DNA from: Phycisphaerae bacterium
GTDB lineage: Bacteria > Planctomycetota > Phycisphaerae > UBA1845
DNA length: 64,000 nt
Direction of reading: 5' to 3'
NCBI GenBank assembly: GCA_029260075.1
Contig: JAJDDY010000018.1
Coordinates: 18,680 to 82,679, forward strand
This document shows, piece after piece, positions 44,176-53,602 of the stretch (its first letter is position 1; each line of letters starts with the position of its first letter). The notes under the pieces were generated by a model, which saw only the letters and a program-made list of their open reading frames with translations, was not told where the DNA came from and did not search any database. A program made the translations under genes and the position numbers.

Positions 44176-47100
44176 ATGTGGCGTAGGTTACTTACATTCA
44201 GTCTGCTTACAACGTGGTTGGCAAGCAGTTCGCTGGCGGCGGATCTGTCGATCGCCAACGTTACGCTGCCTCCGGGTACGACGACGAATGTCGTGGTGTC
44301 CGGCGGCGTTGCGGCGGAAGCGACGTTCGGCGTGACGATTCTCGTCGAGCTGGTGCCCCGCGCGGGCGCCATCGGTACGGTCGAATTCACAACCGCCACC
44401 GGACCGGGCAACGTCGATGTCATGCAGGTCGGTGATCCTTGGCCTGGCGCCGGTACATTCACCCCGTTGGATACTGATTCAAGCGGTTCGACCCTTCTGA
44501 ACGGATCGGTCGACGACAACGGAACATTCGTGGCGGGCGCGGTCACATTCACCGGCGCCTTGACTCAATTCCCTGTCGTCGCCAGCGTCGGTGCGGTCGG
44601 CGTGTGGGACATCTTGCTCTCGACCTCGGCCGGCAGCAGTAGTTGGGAGGGCTTGGCCACCACACTTACGAGCGGAACCGTCACGGTGTTTCAGGGCGAG
44701 TGTACGATCGATGCGAACTGTAATGATCTGATCGGATGTACGGACGATACCTGCGTCGCTGCGACGTGCATCTTTACGCCGAACAACCTCAACTGCGCTA
44801 GTGACGGCGTGTTTTGCAACGGACCGGAGATTTGTAACGCTACGCTGGACTGCGTCTCGTCCGGCGATCCTTGTTCGGTGGGCACGTTTTGCAACGAAGC
44901 CCTGAGCGTGTGCGACGCATGCATCATCGACACCGACTGCAACGACAATGTGGCGTGTACGGACGACACGTGCGTAGCCGGTAGTTGCGTGTTCACTCCG
45001 AATGATCTCAACTGCCCGGATAATGGCCTGTTCTGCGACGGGTTGGAATCGTGCGACGCCGTTCAGAATTGCGTGTCTTCGGGAACGCCCTGCCTAGCCG
45101 GTGAAGTTTGTGATGAGGCGAGCGGCACGTGTACTGGGTGTACACTGGACGTGGAATGCGACGACGGCAATCCATGCACGGACAACATCTGCAACGTCGG
45201 AAGTTGCACCAACCCCAACAACATCGCCCCGTGTGACGACGGACTGTTCTGCACGCTCACCGACGTGTGCTCTGCCGGTTCCTGCGTGGGGTCGGGTGAC
45301 GCATGCTTGGGGCAAGTGTGCGACGAAGCGCTGAACGTCTGTGTTGGCCCGTTTGCGGCCATGAACGTTGTTGACCTTCTGGTCGATCCCGGTTCGCTCG
45401 GGAATCTGATCATCGCCGGTCGAATTGGCGGTTTTGATACGTTCCAGGTGAACGTGTTCGTCGAGCTCGTTCCACGGGGCAGTACGACGGGTACCGTCGT
45501 GTTCACGCCCGCCCCCCCTACGGACATCGCGCAACTCGATGACGCCTGGCCCGGCGTGGGCACGTTCAGCCCGTTTGATACCGACACGACCGGATCAAGT
45601 CTGGTCAATGGCGCGATCGACGACAGCGGCACGTTTGTCCCTACCCCGGTGGCGTTTGACGGTCAACTGGCCGCGTTCCCCGTGGTCGCCAGCGCGGGCG
45701 CTGGCGGTGTTTGGGACGTACTGCTATCTACAGTAGCCGGCAACAGCAGTTGGGAAGGCGTGGTCACCACGCTTACCGCCGGAACGATTACGATCAATCC
45801 CGGCGTCAGCCTGTTCGTTCCGAGCTTTGCCATGCCCCCCGGTGGTACCACCGACGTCGTGGTGGGCGGCGAGGTTCAAAACAAGAATACGTTTGGCGAA
45901 ACCATCCTGCTGGAACTCATTCCACGAGCCGGCGCCGTGGGTACGTTGACATTCACCGCGTCACCGCCGGAAGACATCCGACAGATCGGCGATCCGTGGC
46001 CTGGCGTGGGTACCTTCACCGTGTTCGACTCGGACGCAACGGGCTCGACGGCGCTAAACGGTAGCGTCGATGACAACGGATCGTTCATCCCGGGCGCAGT
46101 GAATTTCCTTGGCGACCTGTCGGCGTTTCCTGTGGTCGCCAGCGCGAACGCAGCCGGTGTTTGGGATGTAACGCTGACTACGACTACGGGCACAAGTTCG
46201 TGGGAGGCGCTGAACACCGTCTTGATCGACGGCACCATCACCGTCGTGGTGGGCGCCTGCATATTGGACTCGGATTGCGAAGACGGCAACAGCTGCACGG
46301 CCGACGTGTGCAACGCCGGAGTGTGTGAACGCTCGACCATCGTGGGCGCGTGCGACGATGGCGATCTGTGTACCAACTTCGATACGTGTTTCGGGACGAC
46401 GTGTCTCGGAACGGCGATCAACTGCTCAGCGCTTGACGACACGTGCAACATTGGTACGTGCAACGCCACAAACGGTCTCTGCGTCGCCACGCCCACAAAC
46501 GAAACCGGCGTGTGTGACGACGCCGACTTGTGCACGCTCACCGATGTGTGCGTCGCCGGTACATGTACGGGTACAGCCGTCGACTGCACGAGCCTGAACG
46601 ATGCGTGCAACTTGGGCACGTGCGACACGCTGACCGGAGGATGCAACGCCGTACCCATTAACGAAGCCGGCGTGTGCGACGACACCGACCCATGTACTTC
46701 GGCCGACGTCTGCACGAGCGGCGTCTGCGCCGGTACGACCATTGTCGGGTGTCAGAACTGCCTGCTCGCCGTGGACTGCGATGACGCCAATGCCTGCACA
46801 TTGGAAACTTGCGTTGGCGGTGTCTGTCAGTCGAGCAACCTGAGCGGCGCATGCGATGATGGCGATCCCTGCACGCAAACTGATACGTGCAGTATCGGTG
46901 TATGCGCGGGAACGCCGATTGTCGGCTGCGTCAACTGCACGCTGGACGTTGATTGCGATGACTTGAACTCATGTACTGGCGACGTGTGCGTAGGCGGCGC
47001 CTGCCAGAACAACAACCTCACGATTCCCTGCGACGATGGCAATCTGTGTACGACGGCAGACACCTGTTCGGGCGGTGCCTGCATGGGTACCGGCGTCAAC

Positions 47101-49368
47101 TGCTCGAGCTTGAACTCAGCCTGCACGGTCGGCGTGTGCATCAGCGCGACCGGCGTGTGTAGCGCGAGCCCCATTAACGATGGCCTCGCGTGCGACGACG
47201 GATTCCCTTGTACGACCGTCGACACATGCAACGGCGGCGTCTGCAGCGGAACGCTGGGCACGCCGGCCACGGTCAACCTTGTTTGGGTTCCGGCGATACA
47301 ATCGGTACCCGTCGGGGCGCGAGCGTTCGTCGATCTGGTTGCGGTTTCCAGCAGTTGCGTGGACGTGCGCGTCGGTTCTATCGAAGCCGTTATGAACTGG
47401 GACATCACGGCGCTGGCCCTACTTGGCGACACCAATACCAGTCCGTTCGCGTGGGCGGCCTCCGGCTTCCCGGACGATTCCGGTTTGGACGGTCTGAATG
47501 CGCCGTTCACCGGCGTGCCCGGCAACGACGGTGACGCCTTGTTTCAAGCGGTGGCCGACTTCCAGGTGGGTGCGACCATTCCGCCAGCGGGGCTGGTCAT
47601 TACGACGCTCGAATTCTTTGCTTTCGATGGGTCGCTCGGAGCCACCGTCAACATCGTACCGACGGCGGGTTCCTTCTCCGCCAGCCGAGTGCTCAGCGCT
47701 GGGGCCATCTTCGGAACGGACGTGACGGGCACGCTCGGTACGGCGTCCATCCAAGTGGTCGAATGTACTGTCGACGCCAATTGCGACGACGGAAACGGCT
47801 GTACGGACAATACGTGTGTCAACGGGATTTGCGTACACCCCAACAACACGGCCCCGTGCGAAGACGGTTTGTTCTGTACGTCGGGTGACACATGCGGCGG
47901 GGGAACTTGCATAAGCGGTACGGACCCGTGTGTATTACCTCAACTCTGTAGTGAAAACTTGAATGCTTGCGTCGCGTGTCTTGTCGACATCGATTGCGAC
48001 GACGGCAACTTCTGCACCGACGACACATGCGATGCGTTGGGTCAATGCGTGATCACCAACAACTTCAGGCAATGCGACGACGGTCTGTTCTGCACGGCCA
48101 TCGATATTTGCTTCGGCGGTGCGTGCATCGGCGGCAACGACGCCTGTCCGGGTGCGGTGTGTGATGAGCCGAACGGCCGGTGCGTCGAATGTCTCGGCAA
48201 CCTCGATTGTGACGACGCCAACGTTTGCACGGATGACACGTGCGTGGCCAACGTATGCGTTCACGCGAGCAACACGTTGCCGTGCGACGATGGGCTGTTC
48301 TGTACGGTGGTTGATACGTGTTCCGGTAGTGTTTGTGTCGGGGCGACCGATCCTTGTGTGGCTCCGGCCCTTTGTAGCGAAGCAACGAACAGTTGCGTTC
48401 AATGCCTCGTAGCCGCAGACTGCGACGATGGCAACCCGTGCACGACGAACGGCTGCCTAGCCGGTACCTGCACCACGATGAACAACAGCAATTCTTGTAA
48501 CGATGGGTTGTTCTGCTTGTCCGGAGACTCGTGCATTGGCGGCGTTTGCGTAGGCATCACGGATAGTTGCCCCGGACAGCTTTGCGACGAAACGGGCAAC
48601 GCTTGTGTCGATTGCTTCACCGTCGCCGACTGTCCCGATGACGCCGTCGCTTGCACCGTGGATACGTGCGCGGCTGGTCTATGCCTTCACACACCCGACG
48701 ACACCGCCTGCAACGACGGGTTGTTCTGTACGGGCGTTGAGACGTGCAACGCCGTGCTTGGTTGTGTCGTCCCGGGTAGTCCATGCGACGACCCGGCGCT
48801 GTGCAACGAGCTCAACAATTCGTGCGGATGTCGTGACCCGATCGTCGTCGCCAGCGGATCGCGATATCTTGCGATCACGCCGCGCGTCGGCAATACACCG
48901 GTCGCCCTTCGCGTTCGAGGTGTCGACGCCGACGTAGCGTGCATCGATATGTTCGTACAACAAAGCGGCCGACTCGGTGTGAATCCGGTCTTTCTATCCC
49001 CAAGGGGCCCGGGAGGCTGGGGAACGGTACAAGTTCATAGTTCGGACGTCTTGCCAGAACATACCTACCTGGTCTCGGCGCAGTGCGAAACGGGTCAGGG
49101 TCCGGGAGAGTCCGTCGTCGTCGTGGACACAACGTGGAGGTGGGCCGATGTGGATAACTCGGGCGGGCTTGTTGACGTCATCGATCTGAGCCTCGCCGTA
49201 GAGGGTTTCCGCGGAAACTTCAGTAGTGTGACGCTCCAGGGTGCCGACATTTGGGGCGCGTCGGCCACGGAATGCACACCTGAAAACCAGGTCAGTTTGT
49301 TTGACTTGTTGTTCGTTGTGGATGCGTTCAGCGGAGTCCCGATCCCCTGTACCTCGTCTTGCCCCTAG
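44176..49368 (+). CDS. giant secreted mosaic protein with three GDPW modules, cysteine-rich blocks and dockerin-like end
   Basis: The 1730-residue protein is the largest in the window. Signal peptide residues 1-21; GAGGT precedes the ATG by 5 nt. Modules in order: GDPW-type beta modules at residues 23-172, 396-541 and 545-692; cysteine-rich blocks at 175-392, 697-1024 and 1197-1551 (for example CDDGNPCTTNGCLAGTC); and a cohesin-like domain at 1033-1196 with DDSGLDGLNAPFTGV. The last part is a C-terminal module at 1552-1730 beginning RDPIVVASGSRYLAITPRVG, with dockerin-like loops DVDNSGGLVDVIDLSLAV and ENQVSLFDLLFVVDAFSG. The same C-terminal module closes the genes at 29601 and 49510. It is likely a long, disulfide-stabilised surface protein. 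Confidence 0.85.
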   Translation: MWRRLLTFSLLTTWLASSSLAADLSIANVTLPPGTTTNVVVSGGVAAEATFGVTILVELVPRAGAIGTVEFTTATGPGNVDVMQVGDPWPGAGTFTPLDTDSSGSTLLNGSVDDNGTFVAGAVTFTGALTQFPVVASVGAVGVWDILLSTSAGSSSWEGLATTLTSGTVTVFQGECTIDANCNDLIGCTDDTCVAATCIFTPNNLNCASDGVFCNGPEICNATLDCVSSGDPCSVGTFCNEALSVCDACIIDTDCNDNVACTDDTCVAGSCVFTPNDLNCPDNGLFCDGLESCDAVQNCVSSGTPCLAGEVCDEASGTCTGCTLDVECDDGNPCTDNICNVGSCTNPNNIAPCDDGLFCTLTDVCSAGSCVGSGDACLGQVCDEALNVCVGPFAAMNVVDLLVDPGSLGNLIIAGRIGGFDTFQVNVFVELVPRGSTTGTVVFTPAPPTDIAQLDDAWPGVGTFSPFDTDTTGSSLVNGAIDDSGTFVPTPVAFDGQLAAFPVVASAGAGGVWDVLLSTVAGNSSWEGVVTTLTAGTITINPGVSLFVPSFAMPPGGTTDVVVGGEVQNKNTFGETILLELIPRAGAVGTLTFTASPPEDIRQIGDPWPGVGTFTVFDSDATGSTALNGSVDDNGSFIPGAVNFLGDLSAFPVVASANAAGVWDVTLTTTTGTSSWEALNTVLIDGTITVVVGACILDSDCEDGNSCTADVCNAGVCERSTIVGACDDGDLCTNFDTCFGTTCLGTAINCSALDDTCNIGTCNATNGLCVATPTNETGVCDDADLCTLTDVCVAGTCTGTAVDCTSLNDACNLGTCDTLTGGCNAVPINEAGVCDDTDPCTSADVCTSGVCAGTTIVGCQNCLLAVDCDDANACTLETCVGGVCQSSNLSGACDDGDPCTQTDTCSIGVCAGTPIVGCVNCTLDVDCDDLNSCTGDVCVGGACQNNNLTIPCDDGNLCTTADTCSGGACMGTGVNCSSLNSACTVGVCISATGVCSASPINDGLACDDGFPCTTVDTCNGGVCSGTLGTPATVNLVWVPAIQSVPVGARAFVDLVAVSSSCVDVRVGSIEAVMNWDITALALLGDTNTSPFAWAASGFPDDSGLDGLNAPFTGVPGNDGDALFQAVADFQVGATIPPAGLVITTLEFFAFDGSLGATVNIVPTAGSFSASRVLSAGAIFGTDVTGTLGTASIQVVECTVDANCDDGNGCTDNTCVNGICVHPNNTAPCEDGLFCTSGDTCGGGTCISGTDPCVLPQLCSENLNACVACLVDIDCDDGNFCTDDTCDALGQCVITNNFRQCDDGLFCTAIDICFGGACIGGNDACPGAVCDEPNGRCVECLGNLDCDDANVCTDDTCVANVCVHASNTLPCDDGLFCTVVDTCSGSVCVGATDPCVAPALCSEATNSCVQCLVAADCDDGNPCTTNGCLAGTCTTMNNSNSCNDGLFCLSGDSCIGGVCVGITDSCPGQLCDETGNACVDCFTVADCPDDAVACTVDTCAAGLCLHTPDDTACNDGLFCTGVETCNAVLGCVVPGSPCDDPALCNELNNSCGCRDPIVVASGSRYLAITPRVGNTPVALRVRGVDADVACIDMFVQQSGRLGVNPVFLSPRGPGGWGTVQVHSSDVLPEHTYLVSAQCETGQGPGESVVVVDTTWRWADVDNSGGLVDVIDLSLAVEGFRGNFSSVTLQGADIWGASATECTPENQVSLFDLLFVVDAFSGVPIPCTSSCP

Positions 49369-49509
49369 GAATTCCGTGGTAGACGGGTTAGCCTGGCGTG
49401 ACCAGCGTTCCGACCGGTTGCCAATTGAGTGCGGCCGGTATTTGACCGTCCGGTAGTGTAACGTCGGGCCGGGCGTGCGCGGCTGTCGAAGACAGACGGA
49501 GGGTGTTCG

Positions 49510-50760
49510 TTGTATTCGCGTCGTACCAATTCGCTGCCGCTTGTCGCCGTGCTTGGAGCCATCCTTGTCGGGGGCGTTCCGGCGTGGGGCGGTGTCGGAC
49601 TTCGATGGCAACCACCTCAACAACTTACGGCCGTGGGCGAGTTCATCGAAATCGCGCTCATGGCCGTGTCTGAAGATTCCGCGAGCGAATCCTTCACCGG
49701 ACTTCAAGCCGTTGTCACCTGGGACCCAACGAAGTTGTCGTTTCTAGGAATTCGCGACCCCTGCGAAGCCGGTCCCTGCCCCGCGAACGCGTACAGGTGG
49801 TCAAGTATCGGCCTCCCCACAGGCGGGGAGAACGATTCCCTCGACGACGGCGAGATATTTCTTACTGCCTTCGGTCAATTTTCTCCGCCATTTCCAACCG
49901 CCACCGTCGATGGTCTGCTCGTAGTCTATTTCCGATTCGAAGCGGTCGGTGCCGGACTCGCTGAGGTAGCCCTCGCACCCAGCAGCTCCTTCGGGAACAC
50001 CACCAAAGTTTCGGGGATTGGGCCGTCGGTTACCGGTACGCTCGGTCCGCCCGCCGAAGTTACCGTCATAGGATGCGGGACACCGACGGTAGCAGCGATC
50101 GGCTCGAGGTACGTGGCGATCACGCCCGAAGCCGGCGTAACACCCGTCGCACTGCTCGTCGAAGGTGAAGCGATCGACCCGGATGTCGATTGCCTGTCAG
50201 CCTTCGTGCAATTGGACGGACGCCTAGGTGCGACCCCGGTCTTCCGACTAGCCGAGGCGTGGGGCGTTATGAGTGTTGGCGATAGATCCATCATCCCGAG
50301 CGCGGTGTACTCAATCCGATCGGCGTGCGGTGTCGGCGGAGAAATTCAGTTTATGTCCGACCCGGTTTCGGTGACGACCTGGCGATGGGGTGACGTCAAC
50401 GGCAATGGTGATCTCCTGTTCGAGGACATATCGCTCGTGTTCAACGGGTCGCAGGGCATCTTCAACGGCGGAACGATGTTGGAAAACCTCGACCTATCAC
50501 CCTGCACGCCCGACGGTGTGATCGACGACAATGACATCGCAGACGTGCAGGCGGCGTTTTCCGGAAACCCGTTCCCGTGCGTGGCGCCGTGCGCGGATGC
50601 ACCCGGACTTAGCGCGCTCGCCGATCTTGTGGCTTGCATGTCCGGCCCGGGGATTGACGTAGCCCCCGCGTGCCGTCTGTCCGATCGGGACGATGACCGG
50701 GATGTAGATCAATGCGACTTCGCGGACGTGCAACTCACGTTCAGCCCCAGCGTTCCCTAA
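49510..50760 (+). CDS. secreted cohesin-like/dockerin-like protein, TTG start
   Basis: The 416-residue protein has a signal peptide (LVAVLGAILVGGVPAWG). A cohesin-like domain (VGLRWQPPQQLTAVGEFIEI; LQAVVTWDPTKLSFLG) and the shared module GSRYVAITPEAGVTPVAL follow. Three dockerin-like elements end it: DVNGNGDLLFEDISLVF, DGVIDDNDIADVQAAFSG and a final DDDRDVDQCDFADVQLTF. The only in-frame start that keeps the signal peptide is TTG at 49510, supported by a GGAGG 7 nt upstream. It shortens the plan of the 29601 gene by lacking the cysteine-rich inserts and is the last plus-strand gene of the cluster. Confidence 0.82.
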   Translation: MYSRRTNSLPLVAVLGAILVGGVPAWGGVGLRWQPPQQLTAVGEFIEIALMAVSEDSASESFTGLQAVVTWDPTKLSFLGIRDPCEAGPCPANAYRWSSIGLPTGGENDSLDDGEIFLTAFGQFSPPFPTATVDGLLVVYFRFEAVGAGLAEVALAPSSSFGNTTKVSGIGPSVTGTLGPPAEVTVIGCGTPTVAAIGSRYVAITPEAGVTPVALLVEGEAIDPDVDCLSAFVQLDGRLGATPVFRLAEAWGVMSVGDRSIIPSAVYSIRSACGVGGEIQFMSDPVSVTTWRWGDVNGNGDLLFEDISLVFNGSQGIFNGGTMLENLDLSPCTPDGVIDDNDIADVQAAFSGNPFPCVAPCADAPGLSALADLVACMSGPGIDVAPACRLSDRDDDRDVDQCDFADVQLTFSPSVP

Positions 50761-50846
50761 CCAGCCCAAGCGGTCGAGACCTCGATGTCCACCGTACGCA
50801 TTCCATCGCAAACGGGAAGCGCGGACGTCGTGCAAACGAATCCGGC

Positions 50847-50880
50847 AATGGATCACCGGGTTCCAGCCGGTGCCACACCT
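50847..50880 (+). repeat. REP-like hairpin, copy 3
   Basis: GGATCACCGGGTTCCAGCCG followed by GTGCCACACC. It lies between the convergent ends of the genes at 49510 and 50915, where it might act as a transcript end structure. Confidence 0.6.
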
Positions 50881-50914
50881 ACTCAGGGGACCAATACACG
50901 GGCTCAGGGGATCA

Positions 50915-52057
50915 CTACCCGGGCAGGCGAGCGCGGTAGGTGTTGGCCGTCTGCATCTGATCGATGATACGAAGCATATCGCCCGGCGTGTTGCCACCGC
51001 TGCGATCAACATCCACAACATAGTCGGGGCGTGTCATGAGCGTCGTGGCGTTATCGATCAGGTGGATCACGTCGGCGGAGTCCAAGACGCCGTTGCTGTC
51101 CACATCTCCGGGTAAACAGGCCAACCGTGTACCGGTTCCGCTGCGGGAATGTCGAACGGCCGTCCACACGCCGGGTCGAATGCCTCGGTCGAGCTTCAGG
51201 GTTAGCACATCTCCGCTGGCTTCGACCCCGGTAATCTTTGGCGGGTTGGGTGTTCCGTCTCGAATCACGAAATCGCCGGCCGTAAGATCGGTCGGGGGTT
51301 GGCTGAACGTGAGCCTGACACGGTCCCAACTTCCTGAACCATCGGAACCCAACTGGCGCGCATCGATCGCCCCGTCCGGCGGATCCGACTGCACGATGCG
51401 AAGGCTATTCGCTTGAACGTCAATCACGAGTCGCTCGAAACTCAGAAACTGAATGCCCTGATTGTCGACGTTTCGCAAACTGCTTTGCGCAGGCCCTTCA
51501 AGAAAGTTGAGCGTGAAGGAACCGACGGCGTCCTGCGAAGCTTTGAGGTTGATCGTTCCGCAATAGAATTTCGTGCCGTCCTGCTGCGAAACGCGGGCCT
51601 TCTCCGTGTCGACCAACGCACCCAAGATTCGATAGCTCTCCGAAATCGTGTCGGTGATGGCGAAGCTCTGGTCGCCGGTGAAGATGTACCGTGGATGATC
51701 GGTACTAACGAAGCAGTGCTCTTTGTTCTGCTTCCCCGCCATGGTGGTCGTGGCGAAGTTGACCGGCTCGATACTGCCCGCCGTGCCGCTGTTGAAACCT
51801 ATCCGGTCGAGCGACGCCTGGTACGCGCGGACCGCATCGCCCGTTCCCGACCAATCGCGGACGTAGATTTCGGCTGTGACCGTATCGCGCGGCGCGATCG
51901 TGATCTTCGCCACCGGACCACCGGCCAAAGGCTTGCCATTGACCGCCACCGCTTCAAGCGAAAAAGTTGGATCGATCCGCGGCGGATCCTGACCCATCGA
52001 AACCGAACAACAGCCAACACCAAACGCAAGCGTTGCAAACCATATGTTAGTCTTCAT
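50915..52057 (-). CDS. secreted protein with dockerin-like C-terminus
   Basis: The 380-residue protein has a signal peptide (NIWFATLAFGVGCCSVSMG). The ATG at 52057 is preceded by AAGGATA at good spacing, so the longer frame back to 52300 is not used. The first 220 residues are a beta domain (PTFSLEAVAVNGKPLAGGPV; PRDTVTAEIYVRDWSG) distantly like the cohesin-like domains of the cluster. It is followed by an Ig-like domain (VRLTFSQPPTDLTAGDFVIRD). A dockerin-like pair ends it: GDVDSNGVLDSADVIHLIDN and VVDVDRSGGNTPGDMLRIID. It faces the plus-strand cluster and probably belongs to the same functional set. Confidence 0.8.
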   Translation of the reverse strand: MKTNIWFATLAFGVGCCSVSMGQDPPRIDPTFSLEAVAVNGKPLAGGPVAKITIAPRDTVTAEIYVRDWSGTGDAVRAYQASLDRIGFNSGTAGSIEPVNFATTTMAGKQNKEHCFVSTDHPRYIFTGDQSFAITDTISESYRILGALVDTEKARVSQQDGTKFYCGTINLKASQDAVGSFTLNFLEGPAQSSLRNVDNQGIQFLSFERLVIDVQANSLRIVQSDPPDGAIDARQLGSDGSGSWDRVRLTFSQPPTDLTAGDFVIRDGTPNPPKITGVEASGDVLTLKLDRGIRPGVWTAVRHSRSGTGTRLACLPGDVDSNGVLDSADVIHLIDNATTLMTRPDYVVDVDRSGGNTPGDMLRIIDQMQTANTYRARLPG

Positions 52058-52496
52058 CAAGGTATCCTTCCTAACCAAGTCGCGCTGCGCAAACGCCGTT
52101 GAAACCAAGGAACCGACGATCGCAGCGTCCGACCGCACCTTGTAATCCCGTCGTGGAAAACCGTCAATACCCGCCACGGGACGAGCCTGTTTCAGCACGA
52201 ATCGCGACGAAAGACGCCCGGGCGGTTTTGGCGATGGTTGCGACGTCGGCCAGCGAGGAAATTGACTGCCGTCGTTCTTGACTAGTGCTCTGTCATACAT
52301 CGATTGAAGGGTTTACCGAGCCGCGCCCGTAAGGAAGCGGACGTTCGAAAGCCGGTGGCGACAGCTCGAAAACACTACCTCACGGTCGCGGTTCGGATCG
52401 GACCAACCCATCACTTGAGTCGTGACAAAACACTAGGGCGATGACCACGAACATTAGTCAGATCGCGAAATAGCGCACCGGTACGAAAGGTCATCC
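52058..52496. other. gene-free gap with a complete MITE-like element
   Basis: Apart from MITE-like copy E (52282-52436) no gene or RNA is supported here. The gap separates the minus-strand sulfotransferase from the dockerin-like gene. Confidence 0.5.
52282..52436. repeat. MITE-like inverted-repeat element, copy E (best preserved)
   Basis: The 155-bp element begins CTAGTGCTCTGTCATACATC and ends GTCGTGACAAAACACTAG, with inner arms CCGAGCCGCGCCCGTAAGGA and ACCTCACGGTCGCGGTTCGG. The terminal CTAGTG/CACTAG pair is perfect. It can be used as the reference copy. Confidence 0.85.
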
Positions 52497-53417
52497 TCAG
52501 AGCGTGTAATCAAGCGAAGCCGCAGCTTCTCCGCATAGTTCGCGGATCGTTTCGAGATGCTCAGGGTCCAGTTCCGTTCGTCCGCAATCGATGGAACGGG
52601 CGCTGACGGGTCGAGCCGGGCGGTGGATTACTTCCCACGCCCCAAGACCCGCGTACACGCGACGCTGGCGGTGGTCGAGCATGCGGGCTTCGAAGGGTAC
52701 GCCGCACAGGCGACAGATTGTAGCCATCGACTCGTGCGGATCGTGGGCGATGTCTTCGTAGCGAACGAGGGGCAGATCGTGTCGGCGGACCCACGATACG
52801 AACGCGGACCAGTTACGCGCGGTCTCTTCCACCATGCGGTTCAGGTCGCGAAATGGAGGCACGCTCGGCGTAAAGGGTTGAAGGACGCGCCAACACGGCC
52901 CCTTCCACGTTTTCAGGAATCGAATGGCCGACGCCACATTGTCGAAGGGGTGGCGGATGATCGTCACGATCGGGTCATCGCCGGCGGCAAGCTGGTCCAT
53001 CAGATCCGAATTGCACCAGTTGGTGTAATCGCGCGGTTCTGTTCGATACGTTTCCTTGACCACAAGATAGGGTCGTTGATGAAAGTCCGCGAGGCGGCGC
53101 ATGTAGTCCATCAAGCCTCGGCGCGTCGTCTCGCGCGGCGGATGAAGACGAGCCTTCGATGTGTGTGCATGCATACCTGGGCGTTGCGGTTTCGCAGCGG
53201 CTCGCAGTTGGCCACGAGACGGGCAAGTTTGCAGTCGCTTCGTCAGCCGTGCGAACATTCGGTGCAACGACCAATGCGACAGAACGGCGTGAGCGAGAAA
53301 GGGTTCGCTAACGGACAACACGTCAGACCCACCGGCCATAAGATGACCCAACATGGTCGTCCCCGCTCGTGGCGGACCGATGATGAAACACGTATGCGGT
53401 GCGATTTGGTCGTACAT
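52497..53417 (-). CDS. PAPS-dependent sulfotransferase family protein
   Basis: The 306-residue cytoplasmic enzyme is predicted to transfer sulfate from PAPS to an alcohol or amine. The 5'-phosphosulfate loop is FIIGPPRAGTTML (about residues 11-23), and the 3'-phosphate site is RHPFDNVASAIRF (about 155-167), both as in the bacterial sulfotransferase fold. A VVKETYR segment and a distal RYEDI follow. The central region (residues 60-110) is rich in Arg/His and variable. The substrate is unknown; a carbohydrate acceptor would fit a species that makes much extracellular polysaccharide. It is alone on its strand, 185 bp downstream of tyrA. Confidence 0.88.
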   Translation of the reverse strand: MYDQIAPHTCFIIGPPRAGTTMLGHLMAGGSDVLSVSEPFLAHAVLSHWSLHRMFARLTKRLQTCPSRGQLRAAAKPQRPGMHAHTSKARLHPPRETTRRGLMDYMRRLADFHQRPYLVVKETYRTEPRDYTNWCNSDLMDQLAAGDDPIVTIIRHPFDNVASAIRFLKTWKGPCWRVLQPFTPSVPPFRDLNRMVEETARNWSAFVSWVRRHDLPLVRYEDIAHDPHESMATICRLCGVPFEARMLDHRQRRVYAGLGAWEVIHRPARPVSARSIDCGRTELDPEHLETIRELCGEAAASLDYTL

Positions 53418-53602
53418 TGCAAACTGCCACTCGGAAGACTCTACGGGACGGACGCATCCGTCAGTCTACCGTCGCAGGTTGTGCGCACGCAACCATCCGA
53501 ATCGTCGATCGCGCAGACGGATCTTCGTGCGCAGGAGCGCATGACGCACCGCAAGCGATTCGCGAGTCTGTGGATTTCGATTGGTCTTGTTTCGCCGAAG
53601 CG

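Noticed and set aside
29601..50760. A true cellulosome with catalytic subunits
   Set aside because: No glycoside hydrolase, esterase or lyase domain is visible in these proteins; only structural modules are seen.
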